DNA of 11,009 bases from Jimgerdemannia flammicorona (Eukaryota; Mucoromycota; Endogonomycetes; Endogonales; Endogonaceae), in the NCBI GenBank assembly GCA_003990745.1, contig RBNI01006747.1:1-11009 (forward strand), given 5' to 3'. Shown here one piece after another: positions 1-7,198 of this stretch. The translations under genes were made by a program, and so were the position numbers. The notes beneath the pieces are model-generated. The model did not search any database, was not told the DNA's origin, and saw only the letters and a list, made by a program, of their open reading frames with translations. How positions within the stretch are numbered: position 1 is the first letter of the stretch; each line of letters begins with the position of its first letter.

Positions 1-324
1 TTTTTTTTCCTTTAAATAAATCTTCTATCATCTGAAACAGTTGCTTCAGCCAACCGAAGAAAAAAAGAATACATACCACAGCAAACTCCAGCACATAACA
101 ACCAGTTTGTGCAGCTTGGAAATTATACTCAGGGCCCCTCCTCTCTCAGATGTTTTGTCTACATACATAAGATAGTCCTGAACAGCGAGGTTCAGTATGT
201 GGGCCTGGCATCATACATAGCAGCTTTCTGCACCAAAGGCCACATTTTCCTGTTTGAGGCTGGCCACTAAAACTTGGAAAAATGTTGAGTTGTTTGTGGC
301 ATTGTCCATTGTAATGACCAAAAT

Positions 325-441
325 CTATACTTGAAATATTTGGTTGGTGAATTATGCGAAAATAAATAACCAACAAAATCTGTTTTGTTTAAGGACCTCC
401 CTCAAAATGCCGACCTGATGGCAAGTCCCCCCTTTTTTTAC
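325..441 (-). other. Intron 4 of the hAT transposase
   Basis: GTAAAA donor at 441 and TATAG acceptor ending at 325, 117 bp. Splicing joins QELGITTK to ILVITMDNATNN, the arrangement expected around the second catalytic Asp. It is longer than the other three introns, so a small insertion is possible. Confidence 0.65.
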
Positions 442-651
442 CTTAGTTGTGATCCCAAGCTCCTGGATACAACTAATAAAAGTATCTACAATGTTGTCTC
501 TAGAATGAGGGCCAGCAAGTTTGATGAAGTCAAGGGTGAGAGATTTAAGCTACCAATTGAGGTCAATCCAATGACCGGTAATGCCCAGAAACGAAATTAC
601 ATTGGGGGATATCCATGTGTCAATCGTAAATGAAATTTTGCCTGCCGAATT

Positions 652-734
652 CTGCTTATTGAATGTAAGGTTAATTTGGTGAGCTCTTTTATATAATTCA
701 GCTTGCAAAGGTCATGGTGCTGTCCTTATTTTAC
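652..734 (-). other. Intron 3 of the hAT transposase
   Basis: GTAAAA donor at 734 and GCAG acceptor ending at 652, 83 bp. Splicing joins DNLRQILQ to NSAGKISFTIDTW in frame, placing the first catalytic Asp correctly. An acceptor three bases earlier (AAG) would also keep frame. Confidence 0.68.
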
Positions 735-925
735 CTGAAGTATCTGGCGGAGATTGTCGTGCTCCTTTCTATAGGCCTCCAGGACATCTTTGTGAATAGT
801 ATCGGTACTTGGCAAATATAAATCATGCTTGAGGAGACCAAAGATGCTATGCAATTGATCACTCTTGATGGTTGTGAATGGCTGGTCTGTGCATACAATC
901 CAGCGAATGAGCTGATTTCGAAATT

Positions 926-1005
926 CTGCCAAAGAGTATGACTAAATATTTTTGATTAAATAGTGTTGTTGGTACAGAAATGGTTGGGCAATCGGATAAA
1001 CATAC
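926..1005 (-). other. Intron 2 of the hAT transposase
   Basis: GTATGT donor at 1005 and GGCAG acceptor ending at 926, 80 bp. Splicing joins NKIDIQAVV to EFRNQLIRWIV in frame. An alternative acceptor at 942 (TTTAG) would need a different donor to keep frame. Confidence 0.65.
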
Positions 1006-1127
1006 CCACCACAGCTTGGATGTCGATTTTATTTATCTCCATGTTCTTTTTGATTTTGTCAGAGTGCTTGTCTTTTATGTGTCGATTCATGTTTGAGGTC
1101 ATACCACCAAGTATTTTGAACTTCTGG

Positions 1128-1206
1128 CTGGTGCAGTTTATAGGGGTAGATGAAACAATATTATGTGTGTGTCAAATGAGTCAATAGGTGCATCTTAATT
1201 TTTTAC
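1128..1206 (-). other. Intron 1 of the hAT transposase
   Basis: GTAAAA donor at 1206 and CAG acceptor ending at 1128, 79 bp. Splicing after TGC AG restores the BED finger: VVCNYC joins SQKFKILGGMTSN in one frame. Unspliced, the frame closes at once (TAA follows the donor G). Confidence 0.75.
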
Positions 1207-1358
1207 CTGCAATAATTACAAACAACATCATCTCCTATCTTAGCACAATATTGCCAGATTTCGGAGCAAGGATTGTATGGAAGGTGTGGAGCTATCAGGG
1301 ATGTTTGATTTGAAGCATCATTGGTACTGTGAACTATTGAAGACTGATCTGTTGACAT

Positions 1359-1418
1359 GTGTGTTTGCGTATTTGTGTGTACATGTGTGTGTATTGTGTG
1401 TATATTGTATTGTAGATG
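1359..1418. repeat. GT-rich simple repeat
   Basis: Irregular TG/TGTA tract just upstream of the transposase start codon, with runs such as GTGTGTGTATTGTGTGTAT. It lies in what would be the 5' untranslated or promoter region of the hAT gene. No function can be read from it. Confidence 0.6.
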
Positions 1419-1440
1419 CGTCCAGCATATGAGTCATATG

Positions 1441-1711
1441 GAGGATTTGGATTGGAGGATTCAGTTGAAGGATTCAGATTCAGATTTGAATTGGAGGATT
1501 TGAATTGGAGGATTCGAATTGGAGGATTTGAATTGGAGGATTCAGATTGAGTAATTCAGATTGAGTGATTCAGATTGAGTGATTCGGATTGAGTGATTCG
1601 GATTGAGTGATTTGGATTGGAGTGGTTTGGATGGGTGATTTGGATGGAGTGATTCAGATGGGGTGATTTGGATTAATCTGAGTTGATTTGGATGGCTTTG
1701 GATTTGAGATT
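1441..1711. repeat. 14-bp minisatellite inside the hAT 5' subterminal region
   Basis: About sixteen tandem units of roughly 14 bp. The left half follows ATTGGAGGATTYRR and the right half drifts to ATTGAGTGATTCRG and ATGGRGTGATTTGG, so two subtypes are visible. A few units are shortened. It lies between the terminal repeat at 1777 and the transposase start at 1358. Many hAT elements carry short subterminal repeats that bind transposase. That role is possible here but not shown; expansion by replication slippage is the simple alternative. Confidence 0.8.
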
Positions 1712-1737
1712 CAGATCAAATCATCATGTGACGAATC

Positions 1738-1777
1738 AAATCTGGATTTGATTCAAATTGACTTATTTGGAGCACTA
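1738..1777 (-). repeat. Terminal inverted repeat of the hAT element
   Basis: Read on the minus strand from 1777 the end is TAGTGCTCCAAATAAGTCAA. The MITE left end (6538) reads TAGTACTCCTAATAAGTCAA, and the 13-mer AATAAGTCAATTT lies exactly 10 bases in from both ends (1767-1755 and 6548-6560). The MITE right end (7097) also begins TAGTGCTCCAAAT on the minus strand. Confidence 0.75.
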
Positions 1778-2825
1778 CCCATAAACCAAAACAGGCTATA
1801 ATACTATTGTTGTATTTGTGGACTATCTCACCAAGATTACAATCGCCAAGCCAACCACAACCAATGCCACTGCTTCAGAAATTGCAAGAATCTTCTTCAA
1901 GACTGTCTTCTGCCATTATAGACTTTCTCAAGTAATTATTAGTGACTGTGATCCCAAGTTTACAAGCCACTTCTGGCAAGCACTCTTCAAGACCCTTGGA
2001 GCCCAAATTGCTATATCCACTGCCTTCTACCCTCAAACCAATAGACAGACTGAGTGAATGAATAGAATACTTGAACAAATGCTCAGAAACTATGTGTCTT
2101 ATGAGTAAGATGATTGGGACCACTACCTGACCTATGCCGAGTTTATCTACAATAATACCACCCAATCATCAACTGGCCTTTCCCCATTTCAGCTACTTCA
2201 TGGTCAAAACTCTGAGACCCCTGCAAGCCTAGTCTCATTCCAGCAATCCAGTCACACACAAGTCTCCACAGCCCAGAACCTTATCAACAAAATGGATTCC
2301 CTTCTCAAGATTGCCACTATGAACCTGCAAAAGGCTCAGTAACATCAAGCTAAGTATGCAGATAAGAAGTAGTGAGATATCATATACAACATTAGTGATA
2401 TGGTTCTACTCAAAGCTGACAACATTAAGGCTCAATCTCAAGTCAACCACCAGTCAGCCAAATTCCAGCCCAAGTACCTTGGACTCTTTGAGATTACCGA
2501 GCAAGTCTCTACCTGGTCTTACTACCTTAACTTGCTAACAACCATACATATATACCCAGTATTCCATATGTCATAACTTAAGGCCTGGAACCAGTCACCT
2601 TCATATCCTGGCCAAATTCTGACACTATCAGCACTAGTGATAGTTGAAGACCACATTGAGTATGAAGTTGAGAAAATCTTAGACAAATAAGTCTAGTACC
2701 ATCACACAGAATACCTAGTCAAGTGGATGAGTTACCCTGAATATGATGCCATCTGGGAATCTGCTGCTAACCTCAAGAACTCTCAAGACCTCTTCCAAGA
2801 GTTCAAGCAAAAAGGAACTCATTAA
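1778..2825 (+). pseudogene. Gypsy pol: integrase and chromodomain, truncated, several stops
   Basis: One frame runs without frameshift from the hAT junction to TAA 2823-2825. It begins TKTGYNTIVVFVDYLTKITI with the first catalytic Asp in FVDYLTK. The second Asp lies in IISDCDPKFTSHFW and the Glu in YPQTNRQTE, giving the DDE triad. YNNTTQSSTGLSPFQLLHG is the usual downstream motif. A C-terminal barrel region (VLLKADNI, KFQPKYLGLFEI, PVFHMS) precedes a chromodomain. Stops interrupt the frame: TGA 2055-2057 right after QTE where Arg is normal, then TAA or TAG at positions where Gln is expected, a TAG TGA pair after YADKK, and two inside the chromodomain. This pattern fits C-to-T / G-to-A decay. 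Integrase inserts retrotransposon cDNA into chromatin; the chromodomain guides it to methylated histone H3. Confidence 0.9.
2655..2822 (+). other. Chromodomain at the end of gypsy pol
   Basis: The frame reads EYEVEKILDK, a stop, V, a stop, then YHHTEYLVKWMSYPEYDAIW and ESAANLKNSQDLFQEFKQKG. EYEVEKIL, YLVKW, the YP..DA.WE core and the following ANLKN helix are hallmarks of chromodomains attached to fungal gypsy integrases. The two stops lie in the short loop between the first two strands. Confidence 0.85.
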
Positions 2826-3125
2826 CTGCCCATGAGGTTCTCTTCTTGGATAGTAGACAACATACTGTGCTGATCAGGCACATTAAGCATTGAAGCACTC
2901 TAAAGGATATAGCATCAGAAATAAGAGATATAGAAGAACCCTATAAATCCTACAACTAATGAGGTTTGAACCAGTTCTCATCTGATCAAGATGATACTTT
3001 AGCCCTCACCTTATATAAGGATGGCCAGTCCCTGCCAATGAGTCAACATATTTTGTTTGAAGTTTCTTTTAGTCTTATTGTTTATTATGTGTAACTTTGA
3101 GAATTCAATGAGGATGTTGATTCTT
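2826..3125 (+). other. Gypsy 3' untranslated region, no gene seen
   Basis: Between the pol stop and the polypurine tract. No protein motif, RNA gene or repeat is recognisable in any frame. Its position fits the untranslated spacer before a 3' LTR. Confidence 0.55.
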
Positions 3126-3137
3126 AAGGAGGAAAGA
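3126..3137 (+). promoter_or_regulatory. Polypurine tract, second-strand primer site
   Basis: AAGGAGGAAAGA is the only clear purine run near the expected place and lies directly before TATAACATT. That would be a G-to-A form of the common LTR start TGTAACA. In LTR retrotransposons this tract primes plus-strand DNA synthesis. The position relative to pol fits. Confidence 0.6.
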
Positions 3138-3390
3138 TATAACATTTTAGTATAGTTTACTTCTTTTCTTTGTCTTTCTTTAATATTCTATGACCTTCTG
3201 ATACTTTCCAAACACTTAGAAATCCTTTCTTGGTACCAAGTATCCACTAGTACTTATTTAGCTAGTCACTGAATATTCTGGAAACTTATAGAACTTTATT
3301 TGTCATCATTTGTCATCTTTGCCAAGAACTTTCCTCTTGGTATTTTCCTTTGATTTCTCAGATCCTTCTGGATCCTTCTTTCAAATCTTG

Positions 3391-3398
3391 TATAAATA
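3391..3398 (+). promoter_or_regulatory. TATA box of the putative gypsy LTR
   Basis: TATAAATA, followed by a CT-rich stretch that could hold the transcription start. It is inside the putative LTR, about 250 bp from its left end. Confidence 0.45.
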
Positions 3399-3415
3399 TC
3401 TCCTTTGTTCTTATG

Positions 3416-3421
3416 AATAAA
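3416..3421 (+). terminator. Polyadenylation signal AATAAA in the putative gypsy LTR
   Basis: AATAAA lies 25 bases after the start of the TATA box, which fits a short R region. It is a short motif in AT-rich DNA and is supported mainly by context. Confidence 0.35.
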
Positions 3422-3540
3422 GCTCAGAATATTTTCTCTCAGAAATCCTTCAAGAATACTTGAATCCTTAAGTATCTCTTCGAGCTACTTAAAACCACTA
3501 GAACTAGTCACTTTCTCATTTAGAAACTAGAACCATTATA

Positions 3541-3989
3541 AGCCCCATCTACTACTCTCCACCAGAAGCTCTTAAATCTCATACATCTACTATTTGGATC
3601 AGAGGTTGGGCTTTATACCAACTTATAGGAATTCTTATAGAGATTTTTAGTAGGGTGAGGAAGTAACTTGAAGTAAAATTAGATTATAAACTATTACTAT
3701 TAAGTTGTAAGAGAGTTACTTATAAAAGTACTATTATATAGTTCTAGAAGAGTTTTCTAAAAGTTCTGAATATTCTGAAAGACTATTTTCTCAAGATCAA
3801 GATCAATTTTATATAGAGTATATCCTCTATACTTATTGATTTTAAGATCAGATTGATATCTAAACTAAAGTCCTTTTTCAGACCCTTTCTAGATATTCAG
3901 GATTTTCTGTATTTTAGAAAGTTCAAGAAACTAAGACTAGCTTAGTTGAATTAGCATATTACTATAAATAATACTCAATTAGGAAATTT
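3541..3989. other. AT-rich decayed sequence without a recognisable gene
   Basis: No frame on either strand shows a conserved motif. A short palindrome GTTGG-GCTTTATA-CCAAC (3605-3622) and many CTAG/TATA steps are the only visible structure. It lies between the putative gypsy LTR and a candidate minus-strand LTR. Confidence 0.5.
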
Positions 3990-4276
3990 TGTAATATGGT
4001 TAGGAGTGGGATCTAATAGGGTGTGAATATACTTAAGAGTGATTTGTAGTTTATTAAATAGATTTATTCACTATTTATAATATTACTATACTAGGAGTAG
4101 TTGTGTGAAGGGATATTGTAGAAAAGTGTTCAAGAGTTCTTGTATATTCAGATCTGTTCAAGTCTGAGTTTCTGAGGTCTGAAGGAGGGGGGTATTTATA
4201 CTAATGGGGGGCTATCTGGACTATGCTAAATATAGATATAATACTTAGTACCTTGCTGAGTCAGAATATAGTTACA
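3990..4276 (-). repeat. Candidate solo or degenerate LTR on the minus strand
   Basis: On the minus strand the segment runs from TGTAACTATATTCTG (4276) to CCATATTACA (3990), so it has TGTAA...TTACA ends. Between them lie a strong TATA box, TATAAATACCCCCC (from 4200 downward), a CT-rich stretch, and AATAAA (4068-4063), in LTR order. No polypurine tract precedes it, and the adjacent 5-mers (AATTT and TAGTA on the plus strand) do not match, so no target duplication is visible. It could instead be an ordinary promoter with a TATA box. Confidence 0.35.
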
Positions 4277-4336
4277 TAGTATAAGTGTGAACTGATATAT
4301 CAAGAGATCATCTAACTGCTGAGTCAGTATACAGTT
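4254..4336 (-). repeat. 20-bp direct repeat carrying TGACTCA, two copies
   Basis: On the minus strand the copies read AACTGTATACTGACTCAGCA (4336-4317) and AACTATATTCTGACTCAGCA (4273-4254): 18 of 20 bases match and the offset is 63 bp. Both contain TGACTCA, the binding site of Gcn4/AP-1 type bZIP factors. They lie upstream of the TATA box at 4200, where an enhancer would sit. Regulation is inferred; no binding is shown. Confidence 0.6.
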
Positions 4337-4390
4337 ATGTTATATAAAGCTAATCTAACTATACTAATGACTGCTAAGCTATCTATAAAT

Positions 4391-5572
4391 TTAGATACTA
4401 TCTGAGTAGTCTTTAATAATATCACCATTAATGATATCATCTCTGATGAAGTAGTCATCTAGAAAGAGTGGTTCTTGGATTACTTCTCTCTATTCACTCA
4501 GATAATAATATATTAAGACTATGTCACTATCTCACAGAATAGCATTATCTGTTTTATATACTAGATAAGATATCAGTGGGTAGAAAAGGAGTACATTATC
4601 TTTACTTTCATCTAATTTGCTATCTGTATACCTTCTATAGATAATAGTACTATAAGTTGTAGAGTTGTAGTATACTGATGGCTATAGCTCATTTCATTTG
4701 TACTTGGGAGGTAAGGTTGTTAGTTTGATCTTGAGAGTTGTCTGGAGATACAGGTTGTATTCTCCAGTCTCTTCATTATAGTTGAAGTAGTCAGACATAA
4801 ATGTGGGTTGGTACTTATTATTCCAATAGGTCTTGTAGATAGTTATGAACTATTATAAGTTTATCAGTAAGGTTGGTAGAGTGATTAGAGTTGGCAGAGA
4901 TCATTGGTTGGAGGTTATATCAGTATCAGAGAGATTGTTATCTTCTGCTTCATCATTATTGAATTGGATTATATTATAAATATCCTTCATAGCATATCTA
5001 ACTTGGGATATTTGTAAGATATGATCATCAAAGTATAGGAAGGTTCTATCTATAGTCTGGACATACTTGATATACTTGTAATTGAGTTCTTATACCATAT
5101 TATCAATTTGGCAAAAGGATAGGATAGCAACCATTTTAGTAGTAGTAACTTAGAAATGGGGAATAAAGATACTATACTCATAAAAGAGTTCTTAGTATTT
5201 ATGAATGATAAGTTTCTGATATTGAGACATCTGGGTAATATCTATATTATAGTAGTAGTAGCTTGAGATTTATCTAATTCAGTAGACTTTGCTGAGTATG
5301 TTCAGGACATTCTATTGAGCTTCTATAAAGTAGAGAGGTATTAGACTATGGATATTCATAAGAGGTAGGAGAGATGTGGCTCAGTTGACAATAATATTCC
5401 AAATGTTAGTATAGATATGGTTATAGATCTCAATAGTCATAGTTGTATATATGTTCAAGAGTTGTAGTTGTTTATTTGTTATAGTTCTCCATTTCAATAC
5501 ATCTGAATGCTTAGTATATATATATTCAGTCCTAATTAATAAGATTCTATTCATATAAATCTTGTATTCCAT
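4391..5572 (-). pseudogene. Unrecognised long minus-strand reading frame, broken by about 14 stops
   Basis: I do not recognise this protein. One frame stays in register for 394 codons from ATG 5572 (MEYKIYMNRILL) to TAA 4393-4391, with about 14 internal stops. That is clearly fewer than so AT-rich a sequence should give by chance, and many replace likely Gln or Trp codons. Protein-like stretches include QMSQYQKLIIHKY, KMVAILSFCQIDNM, RTFLYFDDHILQISQVRYAM, FNNDEAEDNNLSDTD (acidic), FMSDYFNYNEETGEYNLYLQ, LTTLPPKYK and FLDDYFIRDDIINGDIIKDY. It is rich in Tyr, Asn, Ile and Asp. No zinc knuckle, RT, integrase or protease motif is visible. The candidate LTR lies just downstream, so it could be a late ORF of a minus-strand LTR element, or an old host gene. 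The true start may lie further up: another minus frame is open over 5699-5580 and a frameshift near 5577 could join them. Confidence 0.45.
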
Positions 5573-6310
5573 AACTTCAAGTTGACCCAGCTTTGTACTC
5601 TGTGACTTTGATTTGACTCAGCTTCATGATCTTATATGTGGTTTCTGGATTTATTCTGAGAGTAACATGTGATTTCAGTGGCTTGGAGGTTATACACTTA
5701 TATAGAGAGAACTAGTAGTTTCACTATCCCAGCTAGTATTGTATATCTCTATCTAACAATATATAGACTAGACTTATCTGTTTACAGAGCTGAATCATTA
5801 GTCTAAAACTATGAGGGTATATCAATATATTAGATCTATAGATGCTAAGACTGAACAATATAACCTCTCTGACTTCAAATAAAAGCCAGAGATAAAGAAA
5901 AACCCTCTAACTAACTAATAAAAAGTAGAACAAATTTATGATAGATAAGTAAAGAACTTATATATGAGATCTCTTCAAAAGAATTGACATATAAGCTAAA
6001 GTTTGAAAAAACTTCAATTTACTTCCCAAGTCTGTAGGTCTTAATTATATTACTATATCAGCTTCTAGTTTCAGTTGGATACTACTAAATGAAGAAGATC
6101 CCACTTTTTAAATCTGTAGATCTCAATTGTATTACTATGTTAGCTTTTAGTTCTAGTTAGATATAGTTAGGATACTAGTCACTATACTACTCTACTACTT
6201 ACTAGTTAATCAAAAATCCTCACTAAGATAATGTCTGCTCTAATCCTAATAACTATCCCCAGTCTAATACCTGACTAGTTTACTATTATTACCCTTTTTT
6301 TTTATCTATA
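5573..6310. other. AT-rich region between two divergent decayed frames
   Basis: No complete gene is visible. A 40-codon stretch open on the minus strand (5699-5580) reads like protein (for example RINPETTYKIMKLSQIKVTE) and could be the N-terminal part of the frame that begins at 5572, shifted by one base. The rest holds the direct repeat at 6031-6164. Because the frames on either side read outward, this segment could have been a divergent promoter region. Confidence 0.4.
6031..6164. repeat. 52-bp imperfect direct repeat, two copies
   Basis: 6031-6082 and 6113-6164 share the pattern TCTGTAGRTCTYAATTRTAT followed by TACTATRTYAGCTTYTAGTT, offset 82 bp. Most differences are C/T or A/G, as expected if one ancestral tandem copy decayed. 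The role is unknown. Confidence 0.65.
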
Positions 6311-6537
6311 ATGGCTATCTTCTCTCCTATCTCAACCTCACTCAAAAAGCAGTTATCTATATAACTGTACTTACCAGAAAGCTTATCAAAGCTCAGAGAG
6401 CTCTACTATAAATACTGACAATCTGCAGATAACCTATACTAGTACTTAATATCTAAGGTTGACTAACTCTCTATATAGCCTATAATATACTATAATGATA
6501 TCTTATTAATAATATAAAAGAAAGAAGGTACTATGTC
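6311..6537 (+). pseudogene. Start of an unrecognised plus-strand frame, cut by the MITE
   Basis: ATG at 6311 follows a T-rich stretch (TTTTTTTTTATCTATA). The frame reads MAIFSPISTSLKKQLSI, stop, LYLPESLSKLRELYYKY, stop, QSADNLY, stop, YLISKVD, then further stops, with no frameshift up to the MITE at 6538. The six stops would mostly be Gln in a decayed gene, and the residues look like a helical protein N-terminus. The stop density is, however, no lower than chance for this composition, so the coding claim is weak. Nothing beyond the MITE continues it because LINE copy A begins at about 7115. Confidence 0.28.
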
Positions 6538-7097
6538 TAGTACTCCTAATAAGTCAATTTAATCTAGATTGGATTTGGATTGATTTTGATTGAATTCTAA
6601 CTCAGATGGGATTCAAATTTCATCTGAATTGACTATTGTTTTGATTTCCAAATTAGACAATTAAATGTTTATTAATAACTCAATAAATAATTATCTAAAT
6701 TTGATGATCTTGATGTCATTTAAATGCCCTTAATAAGGCCTTTCTAATGATATTAAAAACATTAAAATCAGATCATACATTGCTGAGTTATCAAGGAAAA
6801 TATCTGACTTACTGATTTTGGAAATTATTCAACTTGTCAATTTTGAAAATTATGTCAAAAGAACATTTTCCTTAATATCTTGGCAACATGTAATCCGATT
6901 TTAATATTTTTGATATCATTAGAAAGGCCTTATTAAGGGCTTTCAAATGACACCAAGATTATCAAAATTGGATAATTATTCATTGAGTTATTGATGTAAA
7001 CATTTAATTGTCTAATTTGGAAATCAAAACAATGGTTGATTCGAATTGATCTGGATGGGATTCAAATTCTATCTGGATCAACTCATTTGGAGCACTA
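6538..7097. mobile_element. Foldback MITE, non-autonomous hAT relative
   Basis: A 560-bp element with no coding capacity. Ends: TAGTACTCCTAATAAGTC at the left and, on the minus strand, TAGTGCTCCAAATGAGTT at the right; these match the hAT end at 1777. Inside, 6635-6801 and 6865-7033 are long inverted arms (left arm starts ATTGTTTTGATTTCC, right arm ends GGAAATCAAAACAAT) around a 63-bp loop. The 8 bases on each side are ACTATGTC and ACTAAAAC, agreeing at 5 of 8, so the target duplication is decayed or absent. Mobilisation by the hAT transposase family at 1-1358 is inferred from the shared ends. Confidence 0.8.
6635..7033. repeat. Long inverted repeat forming the MITE hairpin
   Basis: Arms 6635-6801 and 6865-7033 pair along nearly their whole length, for example AATAAGGCCTTTCTAATGAT on the left against ATCATTAGAAAGGCCTTATT on the right. 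Mismatches are scattered and mostly transitions. A transcript through the element would fold into a long double-stranded RNA with a 63-base loop. Confidence 0.88.
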
Positions 7098-7198
7098 ACT
7101 AAAACATTTGGCTCAGCACCTTTCTCTGGTAACATTCAGATTATACAAACTTCTGATAATACTCAAGACATCATTTTTAGAGAAAAGATACTAGTAAT

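Larger units (their letters stand above)
1..1358 (-). pseudogene. hAT-family transposase with BED zinc finger, broken and partial
   Basis: A transposase binds the element ends and cuts and rejoins DNA in the nucleus. Translation starts at ATG 1358-1356; removing four GT-AG introns gives one continuous hAT protein. Exon 1 (1358-1207) and the start of exon 2 carry a BED finger: SEIWQYC, VVCNYC, then GGMTSNMNRHIKDKHSD. Exon 3 (925-735) reads EFRNQLIRWIVCTDQPF and LPSTDTIHKDVL, typical of the family. Exon 4 (651-442) carries GKISFTIDTWISPN with the first catalytic Asp, then LDFIKLAGPHS. Exon 5 (324 downward) carries ITMDNATNN with the second Asp and the C-x2-H motif CQAHILNL. The catalytic Glu and C-terminal dimerisation region would lie left of the window. 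Two in-frame stops break it: TAG at 550-552 (after LDLNW) and TGA at 211-213 (just before CQAH, probably an Arg codon CGA). A further intron at about 76-32 is possible. The start is chosen because it precedes the BED finger in frame. Confidence 0.88.
1..1777 (-). mobile_element. hAT DNA transposon, 5' portion, runs off the left edge
   Basis: The element reads on the minus strand from a terminal repeat ending at 1777 through a 14-bp minisatellite and a GT-rich tract into a decayed transposase gene that leaves the window at base 1. The outer end (minus strand TAGTGCTCCAAATAAGTC) recurs at both ends of the foldback element at 6538-7097, which fixes this boundary. The sequence to its right is gypsy integrase, so the transposon sits inside a retrotransposon. 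hAT elements make 8-bp target duplications; the right-hand copy here would be CCCATAAA (1778-1785), but the left copy lies outside the window. The family call is firm from the transposase. That no more hAT sequence lies beyond 1777 is inferred from the shared end. Confidence 0.82.
1778..3540 (+). mobile_element. Ty3/gypsy chromovirus, 3' portion
   Basis: Integrase core, integrase C-terminal region, chromodomain, polypurine tract and a putative 3' LTR follow one another in the order expected for a chromovirus. The left part (gag, protease, reverse transcriptase, RNase H and the integrase zinc finger) is missing because the hAT transposon is inserted at 1777/1778; it should continue left of the window. 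The right limit depends on where the LTR ends and is approximate. Confidence 0.8.
3138..3540 (+). repeat. Putative 3' LTR of the gypsy element (right end uncertain)
   Basis: Starts directly after the polypurine tract. The observed termini TATAA (3138-3142) and TTATA (3536-3540) match a decayed TGTAA...TTACA pair, but AT-rich sequence makes that weak. A TATA box (3391) and AATAAA (3416) lie in the right order and spacing for U3-R-U5. The 5' LTR is outside the window, so the right end cannot be checked here; it could extend to about 3600. Confidence 0.5.

Noticed and set aside
385..633. Plus-strand 82-codon frame
   Set aside because: It lies antisense to hAT exon 4 (DTW and GPHS motifs), which explains the conservation-like openness.
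963..1187. Plus-strand frame with hydrophobic, membrane-like residues
   Set aside because: It is antisense to the BED finger exon and two introns of the hAT gene.
1441..1711. CRISPR array
   Set aside because: Units are contiguous with no unique spacers, and the window is eukaryotic; it is a minisatellite.
1875..2165. Minus-strand 96-codon frame
   Set aside because: Antisense of the integrase core, whose DDE motifs are clear on the plus strand.
3593..3605. TTTGGATCAGAGG as a tRNA primer binding site after the gypsy LTR
   Set aside because: It resembles TGGTATCAGAG but lacks a base, and a 3' LTR should not be followed by a primer site. It also matches a plant-type rather than a fungal initiator tRNA end.
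6530..7105. Clean 8-bp target duplication for the MITE
   Set aside because: The flanks ACTATGTC and ACTAAAAC agree at only 5 of 8 bases, so I do not claim a duplication.
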